Positions 1-5,351 of a stretch of DNA of 5,351 nucleotides are shown here, in pieces. This DNA comes from JAAFHS01 sp043751715 (lineage in GTDB: Bacteria; Pseudomonadota; Alphaproteobacteria; Rhodobacterales; Rhodobacteraceae), in the NCBI GenBank assembly GCA_043751715.1, contig JAYUZO010000300.1:1-5351 (forward strand), given 5' to 3'. The notes under the pieces were generated by a model. The model did no database searches. It worked only from the letters and a program-made list of their open reading frames with translations, and was not told where the DNA came from. A program made the position numbers and the translations under genes. Position 1 is the stretch's first letter, and each line of letters begins with the position of its first letter.

Positions 1-1455
1 ATCGGGGTGGCGTCGGCGTTCATGAACAACACGCCGCTGGTGGCGGTGATGATCCCGGTGGTGATTCAGATTGCGGCACGGGTGGGCAAGGCGCCGTCCA
101 AGCTGCTGATCCCGCTGAGTTACATGACGGTGCTGGGGGGAATGATCACGCTGATCGGCACATCGACGAACATTCTGGTCGACGGGGTGGCGCGCAAAAA
201 GGGGCTGGAACCGTTCAGCCTGTTTGAAATTGCCCCCTTGGGCATTGCAGTGACGGTTGTGGGAGGGATTTACCTTGCGCTGTTTGCCGACCGGTTGTTG
301 CCGGTGCGCCAGTCGATGGGGGCCTTGCTGAGCGACCGGAGCAAGATGAAGTTTTTCACAGAAGTCGCGGTGCCGGAAGGATCGGCGCTGATCGGGCAGG
401 CACCGCTGGAGGTGGATGTATTCCGCAAGGACCGGGTGCGGGTGATTGACGTGCTGCGCGGTGACGCAAGTTTGCGGCGCGATCTGGGGGCGGTGCAGCT
501 GGCCGAGGGCGACCGGGTGGTGCTGCGGACGGAAATGACGGAACTGCTGGGGCTGAAGGCGCGCAAGGATGTGGTGCTGGTGGACAAGCTTTCATCGGTG
601 CAGACGCAAACGGTAGAGGTGCTGATCAGCCCCGGTTGCCGGATGGAGGGGCGCAGTCTGGGGGAATTGCGGCTGCGCAGGCGGTATGGGGTTTACGTGA
701 TTGCGGCACACCGGCGGAACCAGAACATCGGGCGGCAGCTGGATGAGTTGGTGGTGCGGGTGGGTGATACGCTGCTGTTGGAAGGGGCGATCGAAGATAT
801 TCAGCGGCTGGCGGCAGATATGGATCTGGTGGATATCACGCATCCGACGACCAAGGCCTATCGGCGGGCAAAAGCGCCGATTGCGCTGATTGCGTTGGGG
901 ATTGTGGTGGTGCTGGCGGCGTTTGATGTGGCACCGATCATGGCACTGGGGCTGATTGCGGTGGCGATTATTCTGGTGACGCGGTGCATTGACAGCGATG
1001 AGGCGTTTTCGTTCATCGACGGGCGGCTGATTGCGATGATTTTCGCGATGCTGGCGGTGGGTGAGGGGTTGGATCATTCGGGTGCGGTGGGGCTGATTGT
1101 GGGGGCGGTCAGCCCGTATATGGAAGGGCTGCCGCCATTCTGGATGATCTTGTGTGTGTATTTTCTGGGGCTGGTGCTGACGGAATTTCTGTCCAACAAC
1201 GCGGTGGCGGTGATCTACACGCCGATTGCGATGGAACTGGGGATGAGCCTTGGGCTGGACCCGCGGCCGTTCGCGGTGGCGGTGATGTTTTCGGCGACCT
1301 TGGCGTTCGCGACGCCGGTGGGGTATCAGACCAACATGATGGTGTACGGGCCGGGGGGATACCGGTTTACCGATTACATGCGCATCGGGATTCCGCTGAA
1401 CATTATCACGGGGCTGGTGGCCTGCGCGCTGATCCCGCTGATCTGGCCGTTGTGA
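1..1455 (+). CDS. SLC13/DASS-family permease with two RCK_C (TrkA_C) domains, 5'-truncated
   Basis: This is an inner-membrane anion or solute symporter of the SLC13 (divalent anion:Na+ symporter) type; the substrate cannot be told from sequence. The reading frame is open from base 1, so the true start lies outside the window; 484 codons are visible, and I expect about 100 residues are missing, since the family is usually near 590. The GTG at base 7 sits inside a conserved membrane motif and is not a start. Counting from codon 1, there is an NNTP motif at 9-12 and GTSTN at 53-57 in the first membrane half. Two soluble RCK_C domains follow at about 115-187 and 203-282, probably a cytosolic ligand-gating insert. 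The second membrane half has SNNA at 398-401, TPVGYQTN at 438-445 and then a GPGGYRF segment. The repeated SN/NN-type motifs in each half are the inverted-repeat substrate and Na+ sites known for this family. No frameshift is seen. yebC starts 98 bases downstream and is probably separately transcribed. Confidence 0.93.
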   Translation: MGVASAFMNNTPLVAVMIPVVIQIAARVGKAPSKLLIPLSYMTVLGGMITLIGTSTNILVDGVARKKGLEPFSLFEIAPLGIAVTVVGGIYLALFADRLLPVRQSMGALLSDRSKMKFFTEVAVPEGSALIGQAPLEVDVFRKDRVRVIDVLRGDASLRRDLGAVQLAEGDRVVLRTEMTELLGLKARKDVVLVDKLSSVQTQTVEVLISPGCRMEGRSLGELRLRRRYGVYVIAAHRRNQNIGRQLDELVVRVGDTLLLEGAIEDIQRLAADMDLVDITHPTTKAYRRAKAPIALIALGIVVVLAAFDVAPIMALGLIAVAIILVTRCIDSDEAFSFIDGRLIAMIFAMLAVGEGLDHSGAVGLIVGAVSPYMEGLPPFWMILCVYFLGLVLTEFLSNNAVAVIYTPIAMELGMSLGLDPRPFAVAVMFSATLAFATPVGYQTNMMVYGPGGYRFTDYMRIGIPLNIITGLVACALIPLIWPL

Positions 1456-1489
1456 GAGGGGCCGTCGTGAGAGGGCCATGGTGAGCGGG
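1447..1489 (+). repeat. Three imperfect 14-15-base tandem copies across the permease stop
   Basis: The 14-mer CCGTTGTGAGAGGG (1447-1460) is followed by CCGTCGTGAGAGGG (1462-1475), with one mismatch, and CCATGGTGAGCGGG (1476-1489), with three mismatches to the first. The first copy contains the permease stop TGA at 1453. The second copy puts another TGA in the same frame at 1468, so it acts as a backup stop. It probably arose by local slippage duplication; no function is claimed. Confidence 0.6.
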
Positions 1490-1490
1490 G

Positions 1491-1518
1491 TTGCCCTTGC
1501 GCCCTTGGGCGGTGTAAA
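1491..1518 (+). promoter_or_regulatory. Candidate sigma-70-like promoter for yebC
   Basis: TTGCCC (1491-1496) and TGTAAA (1513-1518) are separated by 16 bases. Each matches four of six positions of the TTGACA/TATAAT consensus. The site lies 35 bases before the yebC start, which would leave a short leader. It is a weak match in GC-rich DNA, offered only because no better pair is visible in the 98-base gap. Confidence 0.25.
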
Positions 1519-1553
1519 GCCCGTGCGCGTCTATCGGCAGGGGATACTTCATC

Positions 1554-2297
1554 ATGGCAGGCCATTCGAAATGGGCAAACATCCAGCACCGCAAGGGCAA
1601 GCAGGATAAGCTGCGGTCCAAGATGTTTTCCAAGCTGGCCAAGGAAATTACCGTGGCGGCCAAGATGGGCATGCCGGATGTGGACATGAACCCGCGTCTG
1701 CGCCTTGCGGTGAAAGCGGCCAAGGCGGTGTCGATGCCCAAGGATGTGATCGACCGGGCGATCAAGAAAAGCCAGTTGGGCGACGAGGCGGATTACACGG
1801 AAATCCGCTATGAAGGCTATGGCGCGGGCGGCATTGCGATTATTGTTGAGGCGCTGACGGATAACCTGAACCGCACGGCGAGCAACGTGCGCAGCTATTT
1901 TTCCAAAAGCGGCGGTAATCTGGGCACGACGGGGTCGGTCAGCCACGGCTTTGACCGGGTCGGTGAGATTACCTATCCGGTGGGGGCGGGGTCGGCGGAT
2001 GACGTGATGATGGCGGCACTGGATGCGGGCGCGGATGACGTGGAATCGGATGACGATGGCCACTGGATTTACTGTCAGGTCGAGGCGCTGTCAGCGGTAT
2101 CGGACGCGCTGGAAAAGGCCTTGGGGGAATCGACGGAATCCAAGCTGATCTTCAAGCCGCAGGTGGTGACCGAGGTCGATCTGGACACGGCGCAAAAGCT
2201 GATGCGGCTGATTGATCTGCTGGATGAAGATGATGATGTGCAGACGGTGACGCATAACTTTGACATCCCCGAGGATGTGGCGGCACTGCTGGAGTGA
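1554..2297 (+). CDS. yebC: YebC/PmpR (TACO1) family protein
   Basis: This is a complete 247-residue protein, the usual length for the family. The N-terminus carries the signature GHSKWANIQHRKGKQD (residues 3-18), then a basic helical region with a FSKLAKEI segment and NPRLRLAV, and a MPKDVIDRAIKK motif near residues 61-72. The middle has the EGYGAGG loop and an SGGNLGTTGSVS motif, followed by an acidic second alpha/beta domain ending in a VTHNFDIPEDV segment. YebC proteins were long annotated as DNA-binding regulators (PmpR in Pseudomonas). The mitochondrial homologue TACO1 is a translational activator of COX1, and recent work places bacterial YebC in relieving ribosome stalling at proline stretches. 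A translation role is therefore at least as likely as transcriptional regulation. The ATG at 1554 is chosen because the signature begins directly after it and an AGGGG Shine-Dalgarno lies at 1539-1543. The common neighbour ruvC is not seen; the next gene is convergent. Confidence 0.97.
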   Translation: MAGHSKWANIQHRKGKQDKLRSKMFSKLAKEITVAAKMGMPDVDMNPRLRLAVKAAKAVSMPKDVIDRAIKKSQLGDEADYTEIRYEGYGAGGIAIIVEALTDNLNRTASNVRSYFSKSGGNLGTTGSVSHGFDRVGEITYPVGAGSADDVMMAALDAGADDVESDDDGHWIYCQVEALSAVSDALEKALGESTESKLIFKPQVVTEVDLDTAQKLMRLIDLLDEDDDVQTVTHNFDIPEDVAALLE

Positions 2298-2306
2298 TGT
2301 GGTGGT

Positions 2307-2339
2307 GGCGGGGTGAACCCCGCCCTACGCCCTACGCCC
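2307..2339. repeat. REP-like GC palindrome followed by CCCTACG tandem repeat
   Basis: GGCGGGG (2307-2313) and CCCCGCC (2318-2324) form a perfect 7-base-pair stem with a TGAA loop, ten bases after the yebC stop. It runs into two exact tandem copies of CCCTACG (2323-2329 and 2330-2336) plus a partial CCC. There is no T-tract directly after the stem, so it is a poor intrinsic terminator. A palindrome of this form followed by CCCTACG resembles dispersed intergenic repeats I recall from Rhodobacterales genomes. It may still protect the 3' end of yebC mRNA. Confidence 0.6.
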
Positions 2340-2351
2340 AACACTTTGACG

Positions 2352-2386
2352 CTGCGCGTATCGCAGAGCGCGGATTGGGTATTTTT
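2352..2386 (+). terminator. Possible weak terminator for yebC
   Basis: CTGCG (2352-2356) and CGCAG (2362-2366) can pair around a CGTAT loop, and a run of five T lies at 2382-2386. The T run is 15 bases past the stem, too far for a textbook intrinsic terminator, so this is a tentative call. It is the only hairpin-plus-T combination on the plus strand in the convergent gap. Confidence 0.25.
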
Positions 2387-2387
2387 G

Positions 2388-2427
2388 CAAAGAGAAAACC
2401 AAAGGGCGGCGTTCGGGCGGCTTTGGT
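2388..2427 (-). terminator. Probable terminator of the argP-like gene
   Basis: On the minus strand, ACCAAAG (complement of 2421-2427) pairs with CTTTGGT (complement of 2398-2404), giving a 7-base-pair stem around a 16-base GC-rich loop. TTTTCTCTTTG follows, a broken T-tract. The stem begins within the LysR gene's own stop codon. The position and the T-rich tail fit an intrinsic terminator; the large loop makes it imperfect. Confidence 0.45.
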
Positions 2428-3299
2428 CAGTGCAGATGCGCGCATGCGGCGGTACGGATGGCGGCGGTCAGTGGGGCGATGGCGGTGGCGGTCAGGCGGT
2501 TGAACTGCCAGTACAGCGGCAGATCGAACGGGGCATGGGGGCACAGGTCAACCAGCATATGGGTGGCAAGGTGCGGGGTGATCAGCGCCTCGGGGTTCAG
2601 CGCCCAGCCAAGGCCCGCAGCGCAGGCGGCGACAAACCCTTCGGATGAGGCGATGTGGTGGGTGGGCATGGGGCCGGCAAAGCCGGTTTCGCGTGTGGCC
2701 CACAGCGCCTGCAACCGGTCACTTTCGGAAAATTGCAGGGTGGGGGCGCGGGCGAGTGCGGCGGCGGTCAGGCCATGGGGAAACCATTGTGCAACAAAGG
2801 CGGGCGTGGCGGTGGCGCGGTAGCGCAATGCACCAAGGGCCATGGTTTCACAGCCCTGTAACGGGCCGGGGGCAGAGGTAATGGCGGCGACCACGTCACC
2901 GCGGCGCAACCAGTTTTGTGCGATATCCTGATCGGCGATCACAAGATCGAACAGAAAGCCGGTGGTGGTGGCCAGGGCGGGGATCACCCATGTGGCCAGG
3001 CTGTCGGCGTTGACGGCAATGCGCAGTTTGGTGGGGCCGGGGTTGGCCTGTGGCAGGGTGTCTTGCAGGCTGTGTTCCAGCAGGGCCACCTGATTATAAT
3101 GCGCAATCAGGCGCAGGCCTGCGGGGGTGGCACGGCAGGGTTGGCCGCGGATCACAAGCAGGGTGCCGATCTGGTCTTCCAGCGCCTTGATGCGGTGGGA
3201 CATGGCAGACGGGGTCAGCGACAGGTCAGCGGCGGCCAGATCAAAGGCACCGCGATGGTGGATGGCGGCAAGGGCGGCAAGCTGGGCATAGTCGAACAT
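2427..3299 (-). CDS. argP: LysR-family regulator, ArgP/LysG type
   Basis: This is a complete 290-residue LysR-type transcriptional regulator. The winged helix-turn-helix is at residues 1-60, with the recognition helix around SAMSHRIKALEDQIG (31-45). A linker helix leads to the periplasmic-binding-protein-like effector domain from about 91. The sub-family assignment rests on IAVNADSLATWVIPAL (94-109) and LRRGDVVAAITS (131-142), closely like ArgP/IciA and LysG. Those regulators sense lysine or arginine and activate a divergent exporter gene. The context agrees, since a LysE/ArgO-type transporter lies head-to-head 106 bases away. The start is ATG at 3299, immediately before the family's N-terminal segment, with a modest AGGT Shine-Dalgarno upstream. 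A palindrome 11 bases upstream of the start codon suggests autoregulation. Codon use differs from its neighbours: alanine is mostly GCC here but mostly GCG in the plus-strand genes. The ligand is inferred, not shown. Confidence 0.88.
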   Translation of the reverse strand: MFDYAQLAALAAIHHRGAFDLAAADLSLTPSAMSHRIKALEDQIGTLLVIRGQPCRATPAGLRLIAHYNQVALLEHSLQDTLPQANPGPTKLRIAVNADSLATWVIPALATTTGFLFDLVIADQDIAQNWLRRGDVVAAITSAPGPLQGCETMALGALRYRATATPAFVAQWFPHGLTAAALARAPTLQFSESDRLQALWATRETGFAGPMPTHHIASSEGFVAACAAGLGWALNPEALITPHLATHMLVDLCPHAPFDLPLYWQFNRLTATAIAPLTAAIRTAACAHLH

Positions 3300-3310
3300 G
3301 GCGGACCTGC

Positions 3311-3346
3311 GAATGAAACATATTCATTCACCCTTACAGGAATGAA
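3311..3346. promoter_or_regulatory. LysR-type operator: T-N11-A palindrome plus third half-site
   Basis: GAATGAA (3311-3317), the spacer ACATA and TTCATTC (3323-3329) form a perfect 19-base inverted repeat. It contains the LysR-type T-N11-A core with T at 3314 and A at 3326. A third exact GAATGAA copy lies at 3340-3346, 29 bases from the first and nearer the exporter gene. In the usual LysR-type arrangement the palindrome would be the high-affinity recognition site, and the lone half-site the activation site close to the exporter's -35 region. The palindrome also covers the leader of the regulator gene, which would allow self-repression. Confidence 0.72.
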
Positions 3347-3360
3347 TTTGCTTTGGGCAA
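3333..3360 (-). promoter_or_regulatory. Candidate promoter of the argP-like gene
   Basis: On the minus strand, TTGCCC (complement of 3355-3360) and TGTAAG (complement of 3333-3338) are 16 bases apart, each with four of six consensus matches. Transcription would begin inside the 3311-3329 palindrome, as expected for a self-repressing LysR-type gene. The match is weak. I could not find a convincing core promoter for the divergent exporter, in keeping with activator dependence. Confidence 0.27.
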
Positions 3361-3405
3361 TTGGCTGCGGCACATCGCAGGCTGACGGGCAAAAGGACGC
3401 TGACG

Positions 3406-4008
3406 ATGTTTGAAGCTATGCTTGCGGGATTTGCATTGGGGTTCAGCCTGATTCTGGCGATCGGGTCACAGAATGCGTTTGTGCTGCGGCAGGGCTTGCG
3501 GCGGGAACATGTGGCGGCCGTGGTGGCGGTGTGCGCGGTGTCGGATGCCATGCTGATCGGGGCGGGCGTGGCGGGGTTCGGAACGCTGGCGGCGGTGGTG
3601 CCGTGGTTTGCGCAAGCGATGCGCTGGCTGGGGGTGGCGTTTCTGCTGACCTATGGTGCGCTGCGGTTTCGGGCGGCCCTGCAAGGGGGTGAGGCGTTGC
3701 GCCCGGCGCAGGATATGCCGGTGCCGCTGGGACGGGTGATTGCGACGTGCCTGCTGCTGACATGGGCGAACCCGCATGTGTACCTTGATACGGTGGTGCT
3801 GCTGGGGTCGGTGTCGGCGCAATATGCACCGCATGGGCTGGGGTTTGCACTGGGGGCGATGGCGGCGTCGGGCGTGTTCTTTTCGCTGCTGGGGTTCGGG
3901 GCGCGGCTGCTTGCGCCTTTGTTTGCGCGGCCGCAGGCGTGGGTGGTGCTGGAGGTGATGGTGGGCATCACGATGTGGGTGATTGCGGCGGGGCTGGCGT
4001 TTGGCTGA
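3406..4008 (+). CDS. lysE: LysE/ArgO-family amino acid exporter
   Basis: This is a 200-residue integral inner-membrane protein of the LysE/ArgO family, which exports basic amino acids such as lysine and arginine. Hydrophobic segments lie at roughly 4-24, 37-60, 69-88, 111-134, 143-166 and 179-199, giving the six-helix pattern of the family. Two family motifs are clear: GSQNAFVLRQGL at 20-31 in the first helix-loop, and ANPHVYLDTVVLLGS at 121-135. The length is close to ArgO (about 211). ATG 3406 is chosen because AAGGA lies eight bases upstream (3393-3397) and the family N-terminus begins there; a TTG 45 bases earlier is in frame but has no support. The gene is divergent from an ArgP/LysG-type regulator with a LysR-type operator between them, matching the lysG-lysE arrangement known from Corynebacterium. 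The symbol reflects the family; the true substrate is inferred. Confidence 0.9.
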   Translation: MFEAMLAGFALGFSLILAIGSQNAFVLRQGLRREHVAAVVAVCAVSDAMLIGAGVAGFGTLAAVVPWFAQAMRWLGVAFLLTYGALRFRAALQGGEALRPAQDMPVPLGRVIATCLLLTWANPHVYLDTVVLLGSVSAQYAPHGLGFALGAMAASGVFFSLLGFGARLLAPLFARPQAWVVLEVMVGITMWVIAAGLAFG

Positions 4009-4113
4009 GAGGTGGTGTTGCGCCAGACGGCAGGGCAGCGGGCGGGGTGGTGAGGGTTGGGAAAGGCACAAGGCCTAGGGTCGCGGGTCACAGATGCACC
4101 TGCGGAGAACCCG
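4009..4113. other. Intergenic gap, no clear terminator or promoter
   Basis: This G-rich 105-base spacer separates the exporter from the fibre-like gene. I see no hairpin with a T-tract and no credible -35/-10 pair. The only supported element is the GGAG ribosome-binding site at 4104-4107, six bases before the next start. Read-through from the exporter cannot be excluded. Confidence 0.5.
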
Positions 4114-5351
4114 ATGCCCGATACCTCACCCATCCTGAACCTGCCCTACATCTTGCCGGCACAGGCGCAAAAACATGTCACGCATAATGAGGCGATCCGC
4201 CTGTTGGACATGATCGTGCAACTGGCGGTGGCCAGCCGCAGCCTGACGGTGCCACCGGCAGCACCGGCCATTGCCGACCGGTATATCGTGGGGGTGGGGG
4301 CGACGGGTGCCTGGGCGGGCAAGGATAACCTGATTGCGGTCTGGGGCACGACGGGCTGGGTGTATGTGACACCGCTGGCAGGCTGGCAGGCCTATGTGAC
4401 GGCAGAGGGGGCGGCGGCGATTTTCAATGGCACGGCGTGGACGGTGCAGGGTGTGCCCGCGCAGGTGCCGCTGCTGGGGGTCAATGCGACGGCGGATACA
4501 ACGAACCGGCTGACGATATCGGCGCCGGCCACGCTTTTGAACAATGCGGGGGCCGGGCATCAGGTCAAGGTGAACAAGGCAACGGCTGCGGATACGGCGA
4601 GCCTGCTGTTTCAGACGGGCTTTTCGGGCCGGGCGGAAATGGGGCTGGCGGGGAATGATGATTTCAGCGTGAAGGTCAGCGCGGATGGCACGGCCTTTGC
4701 GACGGCATTGCAGGCGAATGCGGCGACGGGATGGGTGACGCTGCCGCAGCCGGTGCGACTGGGGGGGCAGGTGGCTGATCCTGTCAGCCCGGCAAACGGC
4801 ACGATGTGGCTGAACACGACGACGGGTGAGGTGCGGCTGCGCACGGCGGGGGCGACGATTGCAGTGGGGGCGGGGGGCGGCAGCCTTGGTGACGGTGACA
4901 AGGGCGATGTGACGGTTTCGGGCGTTGGCACGGTGTGGACGGTGGATGCGGGGGCGATCACGCTGGGCAAGATGGCGGGCCTTGCGTCGGGCACGATCAT
5001 CGGGCGGGCGACGGCGGGCACGGGCGTGCCCGAGGCGCTGACAGCCACGCAAGCGCGCACGCTGCTGAACGTGGCGGCGGGTGCCACGGTGAACGCGGCG
5101 GATGCGGTGCTGCTGGCGCGGGCCAATCATACGGGCACGCAGGGTGTGGGCACGATTACCGGGCTGGCGGCGGTGGCAACCAGCGGGTCGGCGGCGGATT
5201 TGACGGTGGGCACGCTGCCTGCCGGGCGGTTTGATGATGGGGCGCATGGTGCGCGGGCGGGTGGGGCCTTGCATGCGGTGGCGACCACGGCTGTGGCGGG
5301 CTTTCTGTCAGGCGCGGACAAGACCAAGCTGGACGGTGTGGCGGCGGGGGC
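4114..5351 (+). CDS. DUF2793 tail-fibre-like protein, 3'-truncated by window edge
   Basis: The reading frame runs open from ATG 4114 to the right edge: 412 complete codons with no stop. GGAG at 4104-4107 supports the start. Residues 1 to about 110 match the DUF2793 pattern: LNLPYILPAQAQKHVTHNEA (8-27), then a DRYIVG...GAWAGK segment and tryptophan-rich beta strands. Residues about 120-255 form an Ala/Thr/Gly-rich beta region. From 259 on there are segments typical of phage tail-fibre shafts: GDGDKGDVTVSG (259-270), IIGRATAGTG (295-304), TATQARTLLNVAAGAT (310-325), NHTGTQ (338-343) and SGADKTKLDGVAAG (399-412). I infer a structural, surface-binding fibre of a prophage, phage remnant or gene transfer agent. 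No signal peptide or membrane helix is visible. No other phage gene is in view, so it could be an orphan locus such as an unlinked GTA fibre gene. The receptor-binding C-terminus lies outside the window. Confidence 0.88.
   Translation, partial: MPDTSPILNLPYILPAQAQKHVTHNEAIRLLDMIVQLAVASRSLTVPPAAPAIADRYIVGVGATGAWAGKDNLIAVWGTTGWVYVTPLAGWQAYVTAEGAAAIFNGTAWTVQGVPAQVPLLGVNATADTTNRLTISAPATLLNNAGAGHQVKVNKATAADTASLLFQTGFSGRAEMGLAGNDDFSVKVSADGTAFATALQANAATGWVTLPQPVRLGGQVADPVSPANGTMWLNTTTGEVRLRTAGATIAVGAGGGSLGDGDKGDVTVSGVGTVWTVDAGAITLGKMAGLASGTIIGRATAGTGVPEALTATQARTLLNVAAGATVNAADAVLLARANHTGTQGVGTITGLAAVATSGSAADLTVGTLPAGRFDDGAHGARAGGALHAVATTAVAGFLSGADKTKLDGVAAG

Noticed and set aside
7..9. GTG as start of the permease
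   Set aside because: It falls two codons into a conserved membrane segment; the frame is open to base 1 and the family needs an upstream N-terminal region.
592..1479. 295-codon minus-strand open frame
   Set aside because: It is antisense to the SLC13 permease; its His/Arg/Pro/Gln-rich translation is an artefact of G-rich codons on the other strand.
1501..1510. GCCCTTGGGC palindrome before yebC
   Set aside because: A two-base loop cannot form a stable hairpin and there is no T-tract; likely chance in GC-rich DNA.
1374..2063. 229-codon minus-strand open frame
   Set aside because: It spans the permease end, the intergenic gap and yebC on the wrong strand, with no motif.
2427..3299. Foreign origin of the LysR gene from its different codon use
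   Set aside because: The shift from G-ending to C-ending codons is explained by its opposite orientation within a strand-wide G skew.
3361..3363. TTG as start of the exporter
   Set aside because: It adds 15 residues not typical of the family and lacks a ribosome-binding site; ATG 3406 has AAGGA at good spacing.
2916..3413. 165-codon plus-strand open frame
   Set aside because: It is antisense to the LysR gene, runs through the divergent control region and overlaps the exporter start; Gly/Gln-rich shadow.
4126..5274. 382-codon minus-strand open frame
   Set aside because: It lies antisense to the fibre-like gene, and its translation is an Arg/His/Pro-rich shadow with no recognisable domain. 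The opposite strand has a clear Shine-Dalgarno and family motifs.
1..5351. CRISPR array, tRNA, rRNA, riboswitch or insertion sequence
   Set aside because: I saw no regularly spaced repeats, no cloverleaf or rRNA-like stretch, no transposase frame and no paired terminal inverted repeats.

Overview
The window looks like chromosomal DNA of a high-GC alphaproteobacterium, most likely a member of the Rhodobacteraceae (Rhodobacterales). This is inferred from the gene types (a DUF2793 fibre-like protein, a two-RCK_C SLC13 permease, a divergent LysR/LysE pair), from the GC-rich coding style, and from a palindrome followed by CCCTACG of a kind I associate with this group. No database search was possible, so the taxonomy is a judgement.

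Layout: (1) 1-1455, plus strand: the C-terminal four fifths or so of an SLC13/DASS-type permease with two cytosolic RCK_C (TrkA_C) domains, cut by the left edge. (2) 1554-2297, plus strand: a complete yebC/PmpR/TACO1-family gene. (3) 2298-2426: a convergent junction with a REP-like palindrome, a short tandem repeat, and a probable terminator for the gene arriving from the right. (4) 2427-3299, minus strand: a LysR-type regulator of the ArgP/LysG kind. (5) 3300-3405: a 106-base divergent control region with a perfect 19-base T-N11-A palindrome and a third half-site. (6) 3406-4008, plus strand: a LysE/ArgO-family amino acid exporter. (7) 4114 to the right edge, plus strand: an open, unterminated gene for a DUF2793 phage- or GTA-type tail-fibre-like protein, at least 412 residues long.

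Only genes 4 and 6 form a clear functional unit: an ArgP/LysG-type sensor of basic amino acids probably activates the divergent LysE-type exporter, which relieves intracellular excess of lysine or arginine. The permease and yebC are separate housekeeping functions. The fibre-like gene is the main accessory element; nothing else of a phage is visible in the window.

The plus strand is G-rich throughout, even across the minus-strand regulator. Plus-strand genes favour G-ending codons and the minus-strand gene favours C-ending ones, as expected for a leading-strand segment with strong replication-strand skew. I did not find an undescribed multi-gene system. The best leads are the orphan fibre gene, the well-formed operator and the dispersed-repeat-like junction.
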